A stretch of 64,000 nt of DNA from Nocardioides alkalitolerans (GTDB taxonomy: Bacteria > Actinomycetota > Actinomycetes > Propionibacteriales > Nocardioidaceae). The stretch spans positions 1,827,501-1,891,500 of the forward strand of contig CP116227.1 of assembly GCA_038184435.1 (NCBI GenBank). Reading direction: 5' to 3'. Under the pieces are notes generated by a model that had not been told where the DNA came from, made no database searches, and saw only the letters and a list, made by a program, of their open reading frames with translations. Within the stretch, counting starts at the first letter, position 1, and every line of letters starts with the position of its first letter. Shown piece after piece: positions 47,592 through 56,447 of this stretch. Both the position numbers and the translations under genes were made by a program.

Positions 47592-50164
47592 GACCGCACC
47601 CGTCGGGCGATGAGCACGACCCGTCCGACGGCTCCCCCGAGCGCGCCGACGAGGGTGAGCACCAGGAGGAGCGGGAGCAGGGCGCTCGACGTCCAGGGCG
47701 AGCTCACGGGCGCGGTGGCGGCGGTGGTGGCCGTCGTGGGTCCGCCCGCCTGCGGGGTCGCACCCCCGGCGGCAGCGGCGTCCGCCGCCGGGACGGCGCC
47801 CGGCGGCGCGCCGGCACCCCCGCCGGGGAAGGACGGTCCTCCCGCGTCGGTCCCGGGGACGACCGGCGGCGCGACCGCCGGCGCCTCCTGGGCCGCGATG
47901 AGCTCCGCCGCCCGCTGGGCGCTGCGCCAGAGCGGGGCGGTGGCGCCGGCGTCGGTGATCGGCAGGTACCCCTCCGGCAGCGTGCCGTTGCCGCGGCCGG
48001 GCCGCTGGCCCTCGGTCGTCGCCACCTCGAGGAACTGCGCGACGTCGGCCGCCTGCTCGGCCGGCAGGCCGTGGGTGCGCGCCACCGTGTGCACGACGAG
48101 GGTCCCCGGGTAGGCGTCGCCCTCCTGCCGCACGGCCGCCTGGTCGACCACGTACGGCGCGACCGCCGCCTCCGCCACACCGACGGTGTCCGTCGCGGGA
48201 CGGGCCAGGGCGACGGCCTTCGTCAGCCCCTCCGTCGTCGGTCCGACGAACGTGCCGTCCCGGGTCTCGAGCTCGGCGACGGCGAGGCCCAGGCGGGCGG
48301 CGTCGCCGAGGCTGACGATGCCGAGCATGAACCGGGTGCCGAGGCCCTGCCGGTTGACGCGTCCCACCCGCCACGGGTCGCTGGCGGAGGACCGCTCGCA
48401 CCTCGTCTGCACGTTGGGCCAGGCGTCGAGCACGGCCTCGGCCACCCGGCGCAAGGTCGTGACGGGCGCGGCGACCTGGTTGAAGTAGACGGACGGGTTG
48501 GCCTTGAGGCAGTCCTGCTCGCTCGTCGGCACGTAGGTGTCGAGCAGCGGGAAGTCGCGCACCGGCAGCGTCATCCCGGCGTAGGACGGGTTCACCCGCA
48601 TGCCCCAGGGGTCGGGCTCGCCCCGCACGAACGCAGCCGCGTCGGGGTCGGCCGCGACGTACGCGGTCAGGGCCCCGATGACGTCCGAGGACTCCGAGAT
48701 GGAGAGCACCGTCGCCGCGGCCTCCCGGGCGATCTGGTCCAGGTCGGGGTTGAGGGCGACGAACTCCGGGTCCTGGTTGACCGAGGTCGGGTTGTCCCCC
48801 ATGCCGGGGTGGCCGCGTCCGAGCTCGGACGCGACGTAGGACTGCGTCAGGAGCTTGGCCACGAGCCGCGCGTTGAGCCGCAGCTCGTCGACGGTCCCGG
48901 CGTTGTCGGGGCGGTCGACGACGTACGCGATCCCGAACCCGGTGACCGCGGTCGGCCCGTAGGCCGTCGCGGTGCCGCGGCGCGCGTCGTGCGGACCCGA
49001 CACCAGCGCCGCCGCGCCCTCGCCGCTCTCCATGAGCGCGAAGCCCGCCTCGTCGCTCATCCGGTTGTGCTGGAACTTGAAGCGGCCGTCCTCGAGGCAG
49101 TAGGCCGGCGCCCACTGCAGCGACGCCTGGGCGAGCAGCTCGGAGCCGTAGAACCCGACCGGTGCCCGCGGGTCGAGCACGTCGCACACGTTGGGCGCGA
49201 GGCCGAAGGTCAGCGGCACGGAGAACCGGTGCTGCCAGTTCGACGCCGACCACCACAGAGCGGGCGAGACGGCCAGGTCGACGCCCTCCGCGGCGTAGTT
49301 GCTCGAGCCCTCGAGCCAGCGGCCGCTGCGTCGGCACTCGGGATCGGTGTCGCAGGACAGGCCCATGATCGGGATGACGACGATCGAGCAGGGTGTCGTC
49401 GCGTTGCAGCCGAGGGAGGCGTTCTCGACGTCGGTGCGCACCTCGAGGTCGACCGACCCGCGGCCGTCGGCGTCGGTGAACGCCGCGACCTCGGCCGGCG
49501 GGAGCGCGCCGTCGACGGCCGCCTCCGGCGCCATGGACTCCGCGCTGCAGGAGGCGAACCGGTCGCCGTCCGCGGCGGTGAACCCGGTCGCCCATGTCGA
49601 GAAGCCGTCGGCGGCGGGGCAGGTCGCCGCGTCCGGCAACGGTGCCGTCCCGGCCCGTGCGGACCGCTCCTCCGCGGTGGCGGCGGTGTCGTGGCGCCAG
49701 ACGGCGGTGCGGTCGGGCAGGCTCTGCGAGCGCTGGGCCCGGGTCGAGGTCCAGCAGGTGTCGCGCGAGAGCCGCTGCGCGGCGGGCAGGTCGGGGTCGT
49801 CGAGGCCCCGGCACTGCAGGACGACGACGGGGTACTCCTGCGCCAGCCCCGTCTCGCCGTAGGGGTCCGCGGCCCGACCGCCGCTCGGGCGCGCGCCCGA
49901 CCAGCTGACGTGCACCCGCTCGCGCGAGCGCAGCTGCTGCGTCTTGTCGACCGTCACCGTGACCTCGCGGGCGTCCACCACCTCACGCTCGCCGTCGGCG
50001 TCGGTGAAGGTGCGCTCGAGCAGCCGGGTCTGCTCGAACCCGCCCGTGGGCGGCGCCGCCTGGGCCGGCGGGACGTCGGCGGACGGCAGACCGACGAGCA
50101 CCGCCGCGGCGAGCAGCAGGCCGGCCAGCAGCCGAGCGCGGGCGTCCACCGACCGCCGCCTCAT
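47588..50164 (-). CDS. Large membrane-anchored binding-protein-like subunit of the pst operon
   Basis: An 858-residue exported protein: signal peptide (LLAGLLLAAAVLVGLPSA), a long extracellular region with several Cys pairs (TPCSIVVIPIMGLSCDTDPEC), a PstS-like half (AAYGPTAVTGFGIAYVVD...LNARLVAKLLTQSYVASELGRG...DPEFVALNPDL), a Pro/Gly/Ala linker and a C-terminal helix (SALLPLLLVLTLVGALGGAVGRVVLIARRVRS). The central part resembles the PBP-like domain of phosphate-binding proteins, including the lobe that docks on the permease. I do not know a named family for the whole. It overlaps both neighbours by 4 bp, so it is an integral part of the operon. Confidence 0.7.
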   Translation of the reverse strand: MRRRSVDARARLLAGLLLAAAVLVGLPSADVPPAQAAPPTGGFEQTRLLERTFTDADGEREVVDAREVTVTVDKTQQLRSRERVHVSWSGARPSGGRAADPYGETGLAQEYPVVVLQCRGLDDPDLPAAQRLSRDTCWTSTRAQRSQSLPDRTAVWRHDTAATAEERSARAGTAPLPDAATCPAADGFSTWATGFTAADGDRFASCSAESMAPEAAVDGALPPAEVAAFTDADGRGSVDLEVRTDVENASLGCNATTPCSIVVIPIMGLSCDTDPECRRSGRWLEGSSNYAAEGVDLAVSPALWWSASNWQHRFSVPLTFGLAPNVCDVLDPRAPVGFYGSELLAQASLQWAPAYCLEDGRFKFQHNRMSDEAGFALMESGEGAAALVSGPHDARRGTATAYGPTAVTGFGIAYVVDRPDNAGTVDELRLNARLVAKLLTQSYVASELGRGHPGMGDNPTSVNQDPEFVALNPDLDQIAREAAATVLSISESSDVIGALTAYVAADPDAAAFVRGEPDPWGMRVNPSYAGMTLPVRDFPLLDTYVPTSEQDCLKANPSVYFNQVAAPVTTLRRVAEAVLDAWPNVQTRCERSSASDPWRVGRVNRQGLGTRFMLGIVSLGDAARLGLAVAELETRDGTFVGPTTEGLTKAVALARPATDTVGVAEAAVAPYVVDQAAVRQEGDAYPGTLVVHTVARTHGLPAEQAADVAQFLEVATTEGQRPGRGNGTLPEGYLPITDAGATAPLWRSAQRAAELIAAQEAPAVAPPVVPGTDAGGPSFPGGGAGAPPGAVPAADAAAAGGATPQAGGPTTATTAATAPVSSPWTSSALLPLLLVLTLVGALGGAVGRVVLIARRVRS

Positions 50165-51792
50165 CGCGACACCCCGTGGCGACGGCGGAGCCAGACGGTG
50201 ATCATCGCGGGCAGGAAGACGAGCGCGAGCACCTCGGCCGCCACCAGCCACGCGAACGGGCCCCGGTCCCCCGGCCGGTCGGAGGTCAGCTCGAGCGGGT
50301 TGGCGAAGACCGCTCCCCCACCCGTCGCCGCGGCGGCCACCGGCTGACCGGTCGTCGGGTCGAGCTGCACGTCCTGACCGACCGGAGCGGCCCCGGTGCC
50401 GGCGCCGGCCGGACCCGCCGCCGTGCCCGCGCCCCCGGCCGCCCCGCCGCTCCCACCCGCGGCGGGATCGTCGGTCGAGGGCTCGCCGGTGCCGGTGTCG
50501 GTGCCGCACGGGCCCGCGCCCTGCTTGTCGCAGGCCGCCGGGGCCGGCGCCACGGTCGCGAGCCGGTTCTCGTTGAGGTTGCGACCGTTGAAGGTGGGGT
50601 TGTTGCAGGACCGTACGTCGCGGTTGGCGAGCTCGACACCGCTGTCGGCCGTGCCGAGCCGGGCGAGCTGGGTGAAGCCCGCCTGCACCAGGTTGAGCGG
50701 GAGCGGCGAGTAGCCGTAGGGGCCGGCCTTCGTCTGGCCCTGGCAGAGCGAGTAGTACATGAAGTCCACGAGCGTCTGGCGCTTCGCGGTCGTCATGCGC
50801 CGGTCCTGCGCGCCGACCGGGATGATCATGTAGGAGTACGACGACAGGGGGTAGGCCCGCGGGTCCGTCGCGGTGTAGACGCCCCGCAGGTCCTGGGTCA
50901 GGTAGTCGGACGCCGACGGGTCCTCGGTCTTGATCCGGGCCTGCGTCAGCGCCACGGCGACGTTGTACTGGGTCGGCTCGACGTAGTACCCGCCCTCGTT
51001 GAGCACCTTGACGACCGGGTAGTCCTCGTTGACGGGGTAGGAGTACTCGACGTACCCGATCGTCCCGTTGCCCGACGAGCTCGCGACCGTGTTCATCACC
51101 TGGTCGGACCCGGCCTGGGCGATCGCGCGTCCCTGGCGCGGGAAGTAGGACGTGAGCGTGCCCCGGGGGAACAGGGACTTCCAGGTGCTGCCGTGCCGGG
51201 CCGCCAGCCAGGCCGTGAACTGGGCGGTGGTGCCCGAGCCGTCGGCGCGGACCACCGGCGTGATGGGGATCTTCGGGAACGTGCGGCCGTTGTTGTCGGC
51301 CTTGATCGCCGGGTCGTCCCAGCTGGTGATCTGGTTGGTGAAGATCTTGGCGATCGTGGCGCCCGACAGCCGCAGGTTGCGCACCTGCTGGTCGCCCACC
51401 TTCAGCTGGTAGGTGAAGGCCGTGCCGCCCGCGACGATCGGCAGGTAGGCGAACTGCCGGTTGCCGGCGGTGTCGGCGTTCCCGAACTCGTCGACCCCCT
51501 GGTAGGGGATCTCCGAGATGGCGAAGTCGGTGCTGCCCTGGGCGAAGTTCTTGCGGCCGAGGGACGAGCCGCCGCCCGTGTAGGCGACGCGCATGCCGGT
51601 GGCCTCGACGTCCGCGATCCACTGCTCGACGATGAGCTGGCTCCAGGTCGAGCCGGTGCCCTCGATCTGGGCGTAGACCACCGCGCGCGCGGCGGCCGCG
51701 TTGCCGGACGTCGTGCCCAGGAGCAGCAGGAGGGTGGCCACGAGGGCGGCGAACCGGAGTGCCCGGAGGCGGGGTGGGGCGGGGAGTCGCAT
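50161..51792 (-). CDS. pstS: PstS phosphate-binding protein with C-terminal membrane anchor
   Basis: A 543-residue protein: signal peptide (RFAALVATLLLLLGTTSGNA), PstS domain (AQIEGTGSTWSQLIVEQWIADV, TGGGSSLGRKNFAQGSTDFAISEIPYQG, ATIAKIFTNQITSWDDPAI, ADGSGTTAQFTAWLA), a long Gly/Ala/Pro linker, and a C-terminal helix (PFAWLVAAEVLALVFLPAMITVWLRRRHG). There is no lipobox Cys, so the helix replaces the usual lipid anchor. It overlaps pstA by 1 bp and the next gene by 4 bp. Confidence 0.88.
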   Translation of the reverse strand: MRLPAPPRLRALRFAALVATLLLLLGTTSGNAAAARAVVYAQIEGTGSTWSQLIVEQWIADVEATGMRVAYTGGGSSLGRKNFAQGSTDFAISEIPYQGVDEFGNADTAGNRQFAYLPIVAGGTAFTYQLKVGDQQVRNLRLSGATIAKIFTNQITSWDDPAIKADNNGRTFPKIPITPVVRADGSGTTAQFTAWLAARHGSTWKSLFPRGTLTSYFPRQGRAIAQAGSDQVMNTVASSSGNGTIGYVEYSYPVNEDYPVVKVLNEGGYYVEPTQYNVAVALTQARIKTEDPSASDYLTQDLRGVYTATDPRAYPLSSYSYMIIPVGAQDRRMTTAKRQTLVDFMYYSLCQGQTKAGPYGYSPLPLNLVQAGFTQLARLGTADSGVELANRDVRSCNNPTFNGRNLNENRLATVAPAPAACDKQGAGPCGTDTGTGEPSTDDPAAGGSGGAAGGAGTAAGPAGAGTGAAPVGQDVQLDPTTGQPVAAAATGGGAVFANPLELTSDRPGDRGPFAWLVAAEVLALVFLPAMITVWLRRRHGVSR

Positions 51793-52937
51793 CAGGACCT
51801 CTTCGAGAGCGGGCCACGGGCCAGGAGCCGGGCGGTGACGAACAGCACGAGCACCAGCACGAGCAGCACGCTCGCCGCGGCGAAACCGCGGGCGATGGCC
51901 TGCGGCTCGCCGGAGCGCACGGTGCTGAAGACGTAGAGCGGCAGGGAGTTCATGAACCCCGACGTCGGGTCGAGCGTGAGGAACGGCGCCGCGCCCGAGG
52001 TGAGCAGCACGGGCGAGGTCTCCCCGACACCGCGGGCCACGCCGAGGATGAGGGCCGTCGCCAGGCCGGGCCGGGCGGTCGGCAGCACCACGTGCCAGAC
52101 GACGCGCCAGCGGCTGGCCCCCAGGGCCAGGCCCGCCTCGCGCAGCCCGCTCGGCACGACGCGGAGCACGACGTCGGAGGCCCGGGCGATGATCGGCAGC
52201 ATCATGACGGCGATCGCCAGGCCGGCCGCCAGGCCGGAGCGGGGGTAGCCGAGCGCGACCACCATCACCGTGTAGACGAACAACCCGGCCACGATGGAGG
52301 GCAGCGCGGTCATCGCCTCGACCACGGTGCGCACCACCGTGGCGAAACGTCCGCCGACCTCGGTCATGAACACCGCGGTGCCGATGCCGAGCGGCACCGT
52401 GATGGCGATCGCGATGCCCAGCTGGATGAGGGAGCCCGCGACGGCGTGGAGGATGCCGCCCCGGTCGAAGGCGTCGCGCGGGCCGATGCCCGCCATGTCG
52501 TCGGTGAAGAAGTTGACGTGCAGGAGCGGACGCCAGCCCTTGGCCAGGGTGAAGACCATGACGCTGACGAGCGCCGCCCCGACGACGAGGGCCCCGACCG
52601 TGACCGCGGAGCGCACCAGCTGGTCGGCCACCTCGTTGCGGTTGCCGACGAGAGCCGTCGTGAGGGCGACGAGGCCCATGCCGAGCGCGAACCAGAGCAG
52701 GAGCAGCCAGCCGATGGAGTCCAGCGGCACCACCCGCTGGGTCAGCAGCCAGGCCAGGGCGAACCCCGCGACCCACGCACCGGTGCGGGCGACGCGCTCC
52801 TCGGCGGTGGCTCGCCCCAGGCCCGTCCGGCGCACGGGGGACGGAGCGGTCGGATCGGCCACGGGCAGCACCGTCCGCGGCGGGACGGCGGCGTGGCGGG
52901 CCTCGTCGAGGACGGGGCGCTCGGGAGCCGTGGTCAT
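51792..52937 (-). CDS. pstA: Phosphate ABC transporter permease PstA
   Basis: A 381-residue permease with a long N-terminal cytoplasmic segment, three extra helices, then the six-helix transporter core. The permease EAA loop is visible as ASDVVLRVVPSGLREAGLALGASRWRVVWHVVLP, with GVARGVGETSPVLLTSGAAPF after it, typical of PstA. ATG 52937 overlaps the pstC stop by 4 bp (ATGA). Confidence 0.95.
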   Translation of the reverse strand: MTTAPERPVLDEARHAAVPPRTVLPVADPTAPSPVRRTGLGRATAEERVARTGAWVAGFALAWLLTQRVVPLDSIGWLLLLWFALGMGLVALTTALVGNRNEVADQLVRSAVTVGALVVGAALVSVMVFTLAKGWRPLLHVNFFTDDMAGIGPRDAFDRGGILHAVAGSLIQLGIAIAITVPLGIGTAVFMTEVGGRFATVVRTVVEAMTALPSIVAGLFVYTVMVVALGYPRSGLAAGLAIAVMMLPIIARASDVVLRVVPSGLREAGLALGASRWRVVWHVVLPTARPGLATALILGVARGVGETSPVLLTSGAAPFLTLDPTSGFMNSLPLYVFSTVRSGEPQAIARGFAAASVLLVLVLVLFVTARLLARGPLSKRS

Positions 52938-53944
52938 GCGTCCGTCCCCTGTCCCGAGCGGCTGCGGTTGACGATGATCGCGGCGAGCGTGTTGACCGCC
53001 AGCGTGATGAGGAACAGCGCGAACCCGGCGGCCAGCAGGGCCGAGAGCTGGGCGGCGCTGGCGTCGCCGAAGCGGGCGGCGATGAGCGCGGCCACGGTGT
53101 TGGTGCCGACCTCGAGGATGTGGGGCTTGATGTCGAACGCGGGGCTGATGATCAGGTAGACCGCGATGGTCTCCCCCAGCGCCCGGCCCAGGCCGAGCAT
53201 CGTGCCGCCGACGATGCCGCCCCGACCGAAGGGCAGCACGACGGTGCGCACCATGCCCCAGCGCGTCGCGCCGAGCGCGAGCGCCGCCTCCTTCTCCGCC
53301 TGGGGGGTCTGGCTGAAGACCTGCCGCATGACCGCGCAGGACATCGGCAGCACCATCATCGCCACGGCGATCGCCGCGCAGAACGCGCTGGCGATGTAGC
53401 GGGTCTGGTCCCACACCGCGGCGTCCGGGTCGGCGCTCGGGACGTCGAAGAGCGGGATCCAGCCGAGCGTGCCGTGGAGCCAGCGGGCGATCTCCGCGGC
53501 GTACGGCTGCACGAGCAGCGCCCCCCACAGCCCGTACACGATGCTCGGGACGGCGGCCATGAGGTCGACGAGCGAGACGAGCGTGGCGCGGACCGAGTGC
53601 GGGGCGTACTCGGAGATGAACAGCGCCGTCAGCAGCGCCAGCGGGAACGCGATGACCAGGGCGACCCCCGCGACGGAGACCGTCCCGACGAGGATGCCGG
53701 CGATGCCGACCGTGCCCTGCTCGGGGGCCCACGCCTCCTCGGTGAAGAAGGACAGCCCGTAGTGCCGCAGCGTCGGCACGGCCTGCCAGGCGAGGAAGAG
53801 CCCGATGCTGCCGGTGACGACGAGCACCGTCGCCCCGATGGCGCGGAAGCCGTGCGCGAACACCCGGTCGCCGCCGGTCGGGCGTCGGGAGATCGCGCGC
53901 GGGAGCGCCTCGATCTCGTCGTGCTGCGTCGGAACCGTCGTCAC
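52934..53944 (-). CDS. pstC: Phosphate ABC transporter permease PstC
   Basis: A 336-residue permease: first helix TVLVVTGSIGLFLAWQAVPTL, the long external loop SFFTEEAWAPEQGTVGIAGILVGT, and the EAA loop QTPQAEKEAALALGATRWGMVRTVVLPFGRGGIVGGTMLGLGRALGETIAVYL. These identify PstC. GTG 53944 starts the operon; upstream lie a palindrome and a GTTCACCC half-site. Confidence 0.95.
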   Translation of the reverse strand: MTTVPTQHDEIEALPRAISRRPTGGDRVFAHGFRAIGATVLVVTGSIGLFLAWQAVPTLRHYGLSFFTEEAWAPEQGTVGIAGILVGTVSVAGVALVIAFPLALLTALFISEYAPHSVRATLVSLVDLMAAVPSIVYGLWGALLVQPYAAEIARWLHGTLGWIPLFDVPSADPDAAVWDQTRYIASAFCAAIAVAMMVLPMSCAVMRQVFSQTPQAEKEAALALGATRWGMVRTVVLPFGRGGIVGGTMLGLGRALGETIAVYLIISPAFDIKPHILEVGTNTVAALIAARFGDASAAQLSALLAAGFALFLITLAVNTLAAIIVNRSRSGQGTDA

Positions 53945-54218
53945 GGGTCGGTGTCCCCCATCGGGTGCGGGCGGCCACCTGACGGCCGCGGACCGACGGG
54001 AAATCTGGGGTCGGTCCGCCAACGGACCGACCGCTTCGGGTGAACGTCCGACCAACGCCGTCGGACCCGTCGGAGCAGCAGCCCGACGGGACTACCCCGG
54101 ACCCCCGGCAGGGGTCAGGAGGGGTGGTCCCGGCATGGCCCGGACGGGCTAGGACCCGCCTCCGACGACCGGCCCCTGGACTGGACCGGTCTGGACGGGC
54201 TGGGCCGGCTGGACCCGC
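53945..54218 (-). promoter_or_regulatory. pst operon promoter region
   Basis: On the minus strand GTTCACCC (54045-54038), a perfect palindrome GGTCGGTCCG-N4-CGGACCGACC (54009-54032) and CAGATT (54007-54002, possible -10) occur in order before pstC. The GTTCACC half fits PhoP control, though a second 11-nt unit is poor. The rest (54060-54218) is CTGGACGGG-like low complexity, with no gene. Confidence 0.5.
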
Positions 54219-55085
54219 TCAGCCGGCCGCGATCGCCGCGAGCACGGCGTCGGCGAGCTCCGCCCGGCAGACGACGAGGTCGGGCAGGTAGACGTCGGCC
54301 GCGTTGTAGCGCAGCGGCGACCCGTCGATCCGGCTCGTGTGCAGGCCCGCGGCCCGCGCGACCGCGACGGGCGCGGCGGAGTCCCACTCGTACTGCCCCC
54401 CGGCGTGCACGTAGACGTCCGCCACGCCGCGCACCACCGCCATCACCTTGGCACCGGCCGACCCCATGGGCACCAGGCGGGCGCCGATCGCGGCGGCGAC
54501 GACGTCGCTCACCTCCGGCGGGCGGCTACGGCTCACCACGAGGCGCGGCGCTCCCGCGGCGTACGGCGGGGGCACCGGCACGTCCGCCGTGCTCCAGGTC
54601 TCGCCGAGGGCTGCCTGGGCCACCGCCCCGGCCACGAGGTCACCGACCTCGCCGGCGGCACCGGCACCCCGTTCCCACAGCGCCACGTGCACCGCCCAGT
54701 CGTCGCGCGGCGGCTCACCGAACTCGCGGGTGCCGTCGAGCGGGTCGACGATCCACACGCGGTCCGCCTCGAGCCGGGCCGGGTCGTCCGCGCCCTCCTC
54801 CGAGAGGACCGCGTCGTCCGGACGCAGCTGGGCCAGCAACCCGGTCAGCAGCACGTGCGCGGCACGGTCGCCCGCGTCCTTGAGGTCGCCCGTGTCCCAC
54901 GACTCGGCCACCGCCGTCGTGCGCAGCTCGACGAGCCGCTCGCCGGCGAGCGTCGCCAGCCGCTCGGCGAGGCGGTGGTCGTCGAGACCCGTGAGCGCGG
55001 CGACCAGCGGATCGCCGGCGCGGGGCTGGGGGCCGGGCCGGGGGCTGGACTGGGGGTGGGGCTGCGGGCTCGGGACGTCGGGCAC
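54219..55085 (-). CDS. Inositol monophosphatase / CysQ-like phosphatase
   Basis: A 288-residue Mg-dependent phosphatase of the IMPase/FBPase superfamily. Metal ligands are in SEEGADDP and the signature VWIVDPLDGTREFGE; the second signature region YEWDSAAPVAVARAAGL closes the site. The DGTREF variant and length fit 3'(2'),5'-bisphosphate nucleotidase (CysQ) better than inositol monophosphatase. CysQ recycles PAP, the product of sulfotransferases; a sulfotransferase lies 2.7 kb upstream in the cluster. GTG 55085 has TAGGCT 6 nt upstream. Confidence 0.85.
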   Translation of the reverse strand: MPDVPSPQPHPQSSPRPGPQPRAGDPLVAALTGLDDHRLAERLATLAGERLVELRTTAVAESWDTGDLKDAGDRAAHVLLTGLLAQLRPDDAVLSEEGADDPARLEADRVWIVDPLDGTREFGEPPRDDWAVHVALWERGAGAAGEVGDLVAGAVAQAALGETWSTADVPVPPPYAAGAPRLVVSRSRPPEVSDVVAAAIGARLVPMGSAGAKVMAVVRGVADVYVHAGGQYEWDSAAPVAVARAAGLHTSRIDGSPLRYNAADVYLPDLVVCRAELADAVLAAIAAG

Positions 55086-55091
55086 GCCGCC

Positions 55092-55097
55092 AGCCTA
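55092..55097 (-). promoter_or_regulatory. Candidate -10 box of the CysQ-like gene
   Basis: TAGGCT lies 6 nt before the GTG on the minus strand, so the gene is probably transcribed apart from the polysaccharide genes that end 31 bp upstream. Confidence 0.45.
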
Positions 55098-55116
55098 GAG
55101 CGCTACGGAGACGCTC

Positions 55117-56442
55117 TCAGTGCATGTCCGCGGCGAGCACGTCGAGCAGCGCCGTCGCCGCCTCGGCGGCGCGCTGCTCCCCCGCTGCGGCGAGCAGGGC
55201 GCGGCGCACGGCCATGTCGAGGAGCAACAGCCGGGCGGTCAGCGGGCTCGTGCCCAGGGCCGCCGGGGAGTCCGACGCGCTGCGCTCGAGCAGCTCCGCC
55301 GCCGCCGTGCCGGCCGCGACGCGGTCGACGCTGGTGGCGCGCGCGAACTGCCAGTTGTGGCGGTCGAGGGCGACCGGCGCTTCCGCCTCGCCGAACTCCC
55401 AGTCCCACGCAACGAGCCGGCGTCGCCCGCCCGTGCCCGTCCAGCCGAGGTTCCACGGCGACCAGTCGCCGTGCCGCAGCCCGTGGAGGAGGAAGGTGTC
55501 GCCGTGGTGACGGTGGTACTCCGCGGCCACCTCGACCGCCCGGCGACCGAGGTGGGCGACGACCGGCCCCACGGGCATCCCGTGGGGCCCCACGCCGTCG
55601 CGCAGTCCGCGCGCGTCGGCGAGCAGGCGCCGCAGCCACGGGGACTCCCCGAGGCGGGGCGCCGTGGTCGGGCCGGCCGCCACGAGCCGGTCCAGCACGC
55701 GCCACGTCGCCGCGGGGTCCTGCGTGTCGACCGGCGTCACGTCGTCGGGCAGCGGCGTCATGCCCAGCGCGCTCGCCGCGCCGGCCCGGTGCAGCAGCAC
55801 GGGGCGGGGCACGACGACGCCGAGGTCGCCGCGGTGGCTGCGCGCCGCCGCCACGGCCGTGGCGGCGTGCTCCCGCTCCAGCGCGGCGCGGCGGGCCGCG
55901 CCCGCGCCGACCTTGAGGAACAGGCGGGGGCGCCCGCGGTCGTCGGAGACGAGGACGGTCGGCCGCGCGCTGCCCTCCCGATCGATGACCGCGAAGCTGA
56001 GGTGCACCGCGTCCTCCTCGCAACCGAGGGCACCCGCGGCCGCCGTGCGGAGACCGAGCGCGTCGTCGTCGCCGGGCACCGCCACGAGGTCTCCGACGCG
56101 GTCGCCCGCCCCGAGGAGGAACCACGAGCCGACGACGCGGCGCGCCCAGCGTCGGGAGGGAGCCCGCAGGTCGTTGCCGTAGCGCAGCACGGCGCGGCGG
56201 GCCCGGCGGCCGAGCTCAGCAGCCACCACGAAGCGCACCCGGCCGTCGAAGCGCACGAGCCGGTAGTGCCCGAGCGCCTCCGTCGCGCGGGTCCGGCGGT
56301 CGGCGGGCCGGGCCGCCGACCGTCCGGGCTCGTCGACCGACGGCCACACGACCGCGGCCGTGCGCGCCCAGGCAGGGTCGGGGCCGGGGACGTGGCCCCG
56401 ACCCGCGACCTGCTCGGACGCGAACGGCATGGCGAGCGTCAC
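55117..56442 (-). CDS. Aminoglycoside-phosphotransferase-fold kinase of the polysaccharide cluster
   Basis: A 441-residue protein. The C-terminal half has the kinase catalytic loop LLHGLRHGDWSPWNLGW (HxDxxxxN) and the metal motif VAWDWEFGE, as in APH/choline-kinase enzymes. The N-terminal 180 residues are unusual for that family (RLVRFDGRVRFVVAAELGRRARRAVLRYGNDLRAPSRRW). It may phosphorylate a sugar or a lipid carrier. GTG 56442 follows the previous stop by 5 bp; ATG 56430 is also possible. Part of the operon running from beyond the window. Confidence 0.72.
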   Translation of the reverse strand: MTLAMPFASEQVAGRGHVPGPDPAWARTAAVVWPSVDEPGRSAARPADRRTRATEALGHYRLVRFDGRVRFVVAAELGRRARRAVLRYGNDLRAPSRRWARRVVGSWFLLGAGDRVGDLVAVPGDDDALGLRTAAAGALGCEEDAVHLSFAVIDREGSARPTVLVSDDRGRPRLFLKVGAGAARRAALEREHAATAVAAARSHRGDLGVVVPRPVLLHRAGAASALGMTPLPDDVTPVDTQDPAATWRVLDRLVAAGPTTAPRLGESPWLRRLLADARGLRDGVGPHGMPVGPVVAHLGRRAVEVAAEYHRHHGDTFLLHGLRHGDWSPWNLGWTGTGGRRRLVAWDWEFGEAEAPVALDRHNWQFARATSVDRVAAGTAAAELLERSASDSPAALGTSPLTARLLLLDMAVRRALLAAAGEQRAAEAATALLDVLAADMH

Positions 56443-56447
56443 CGTCC

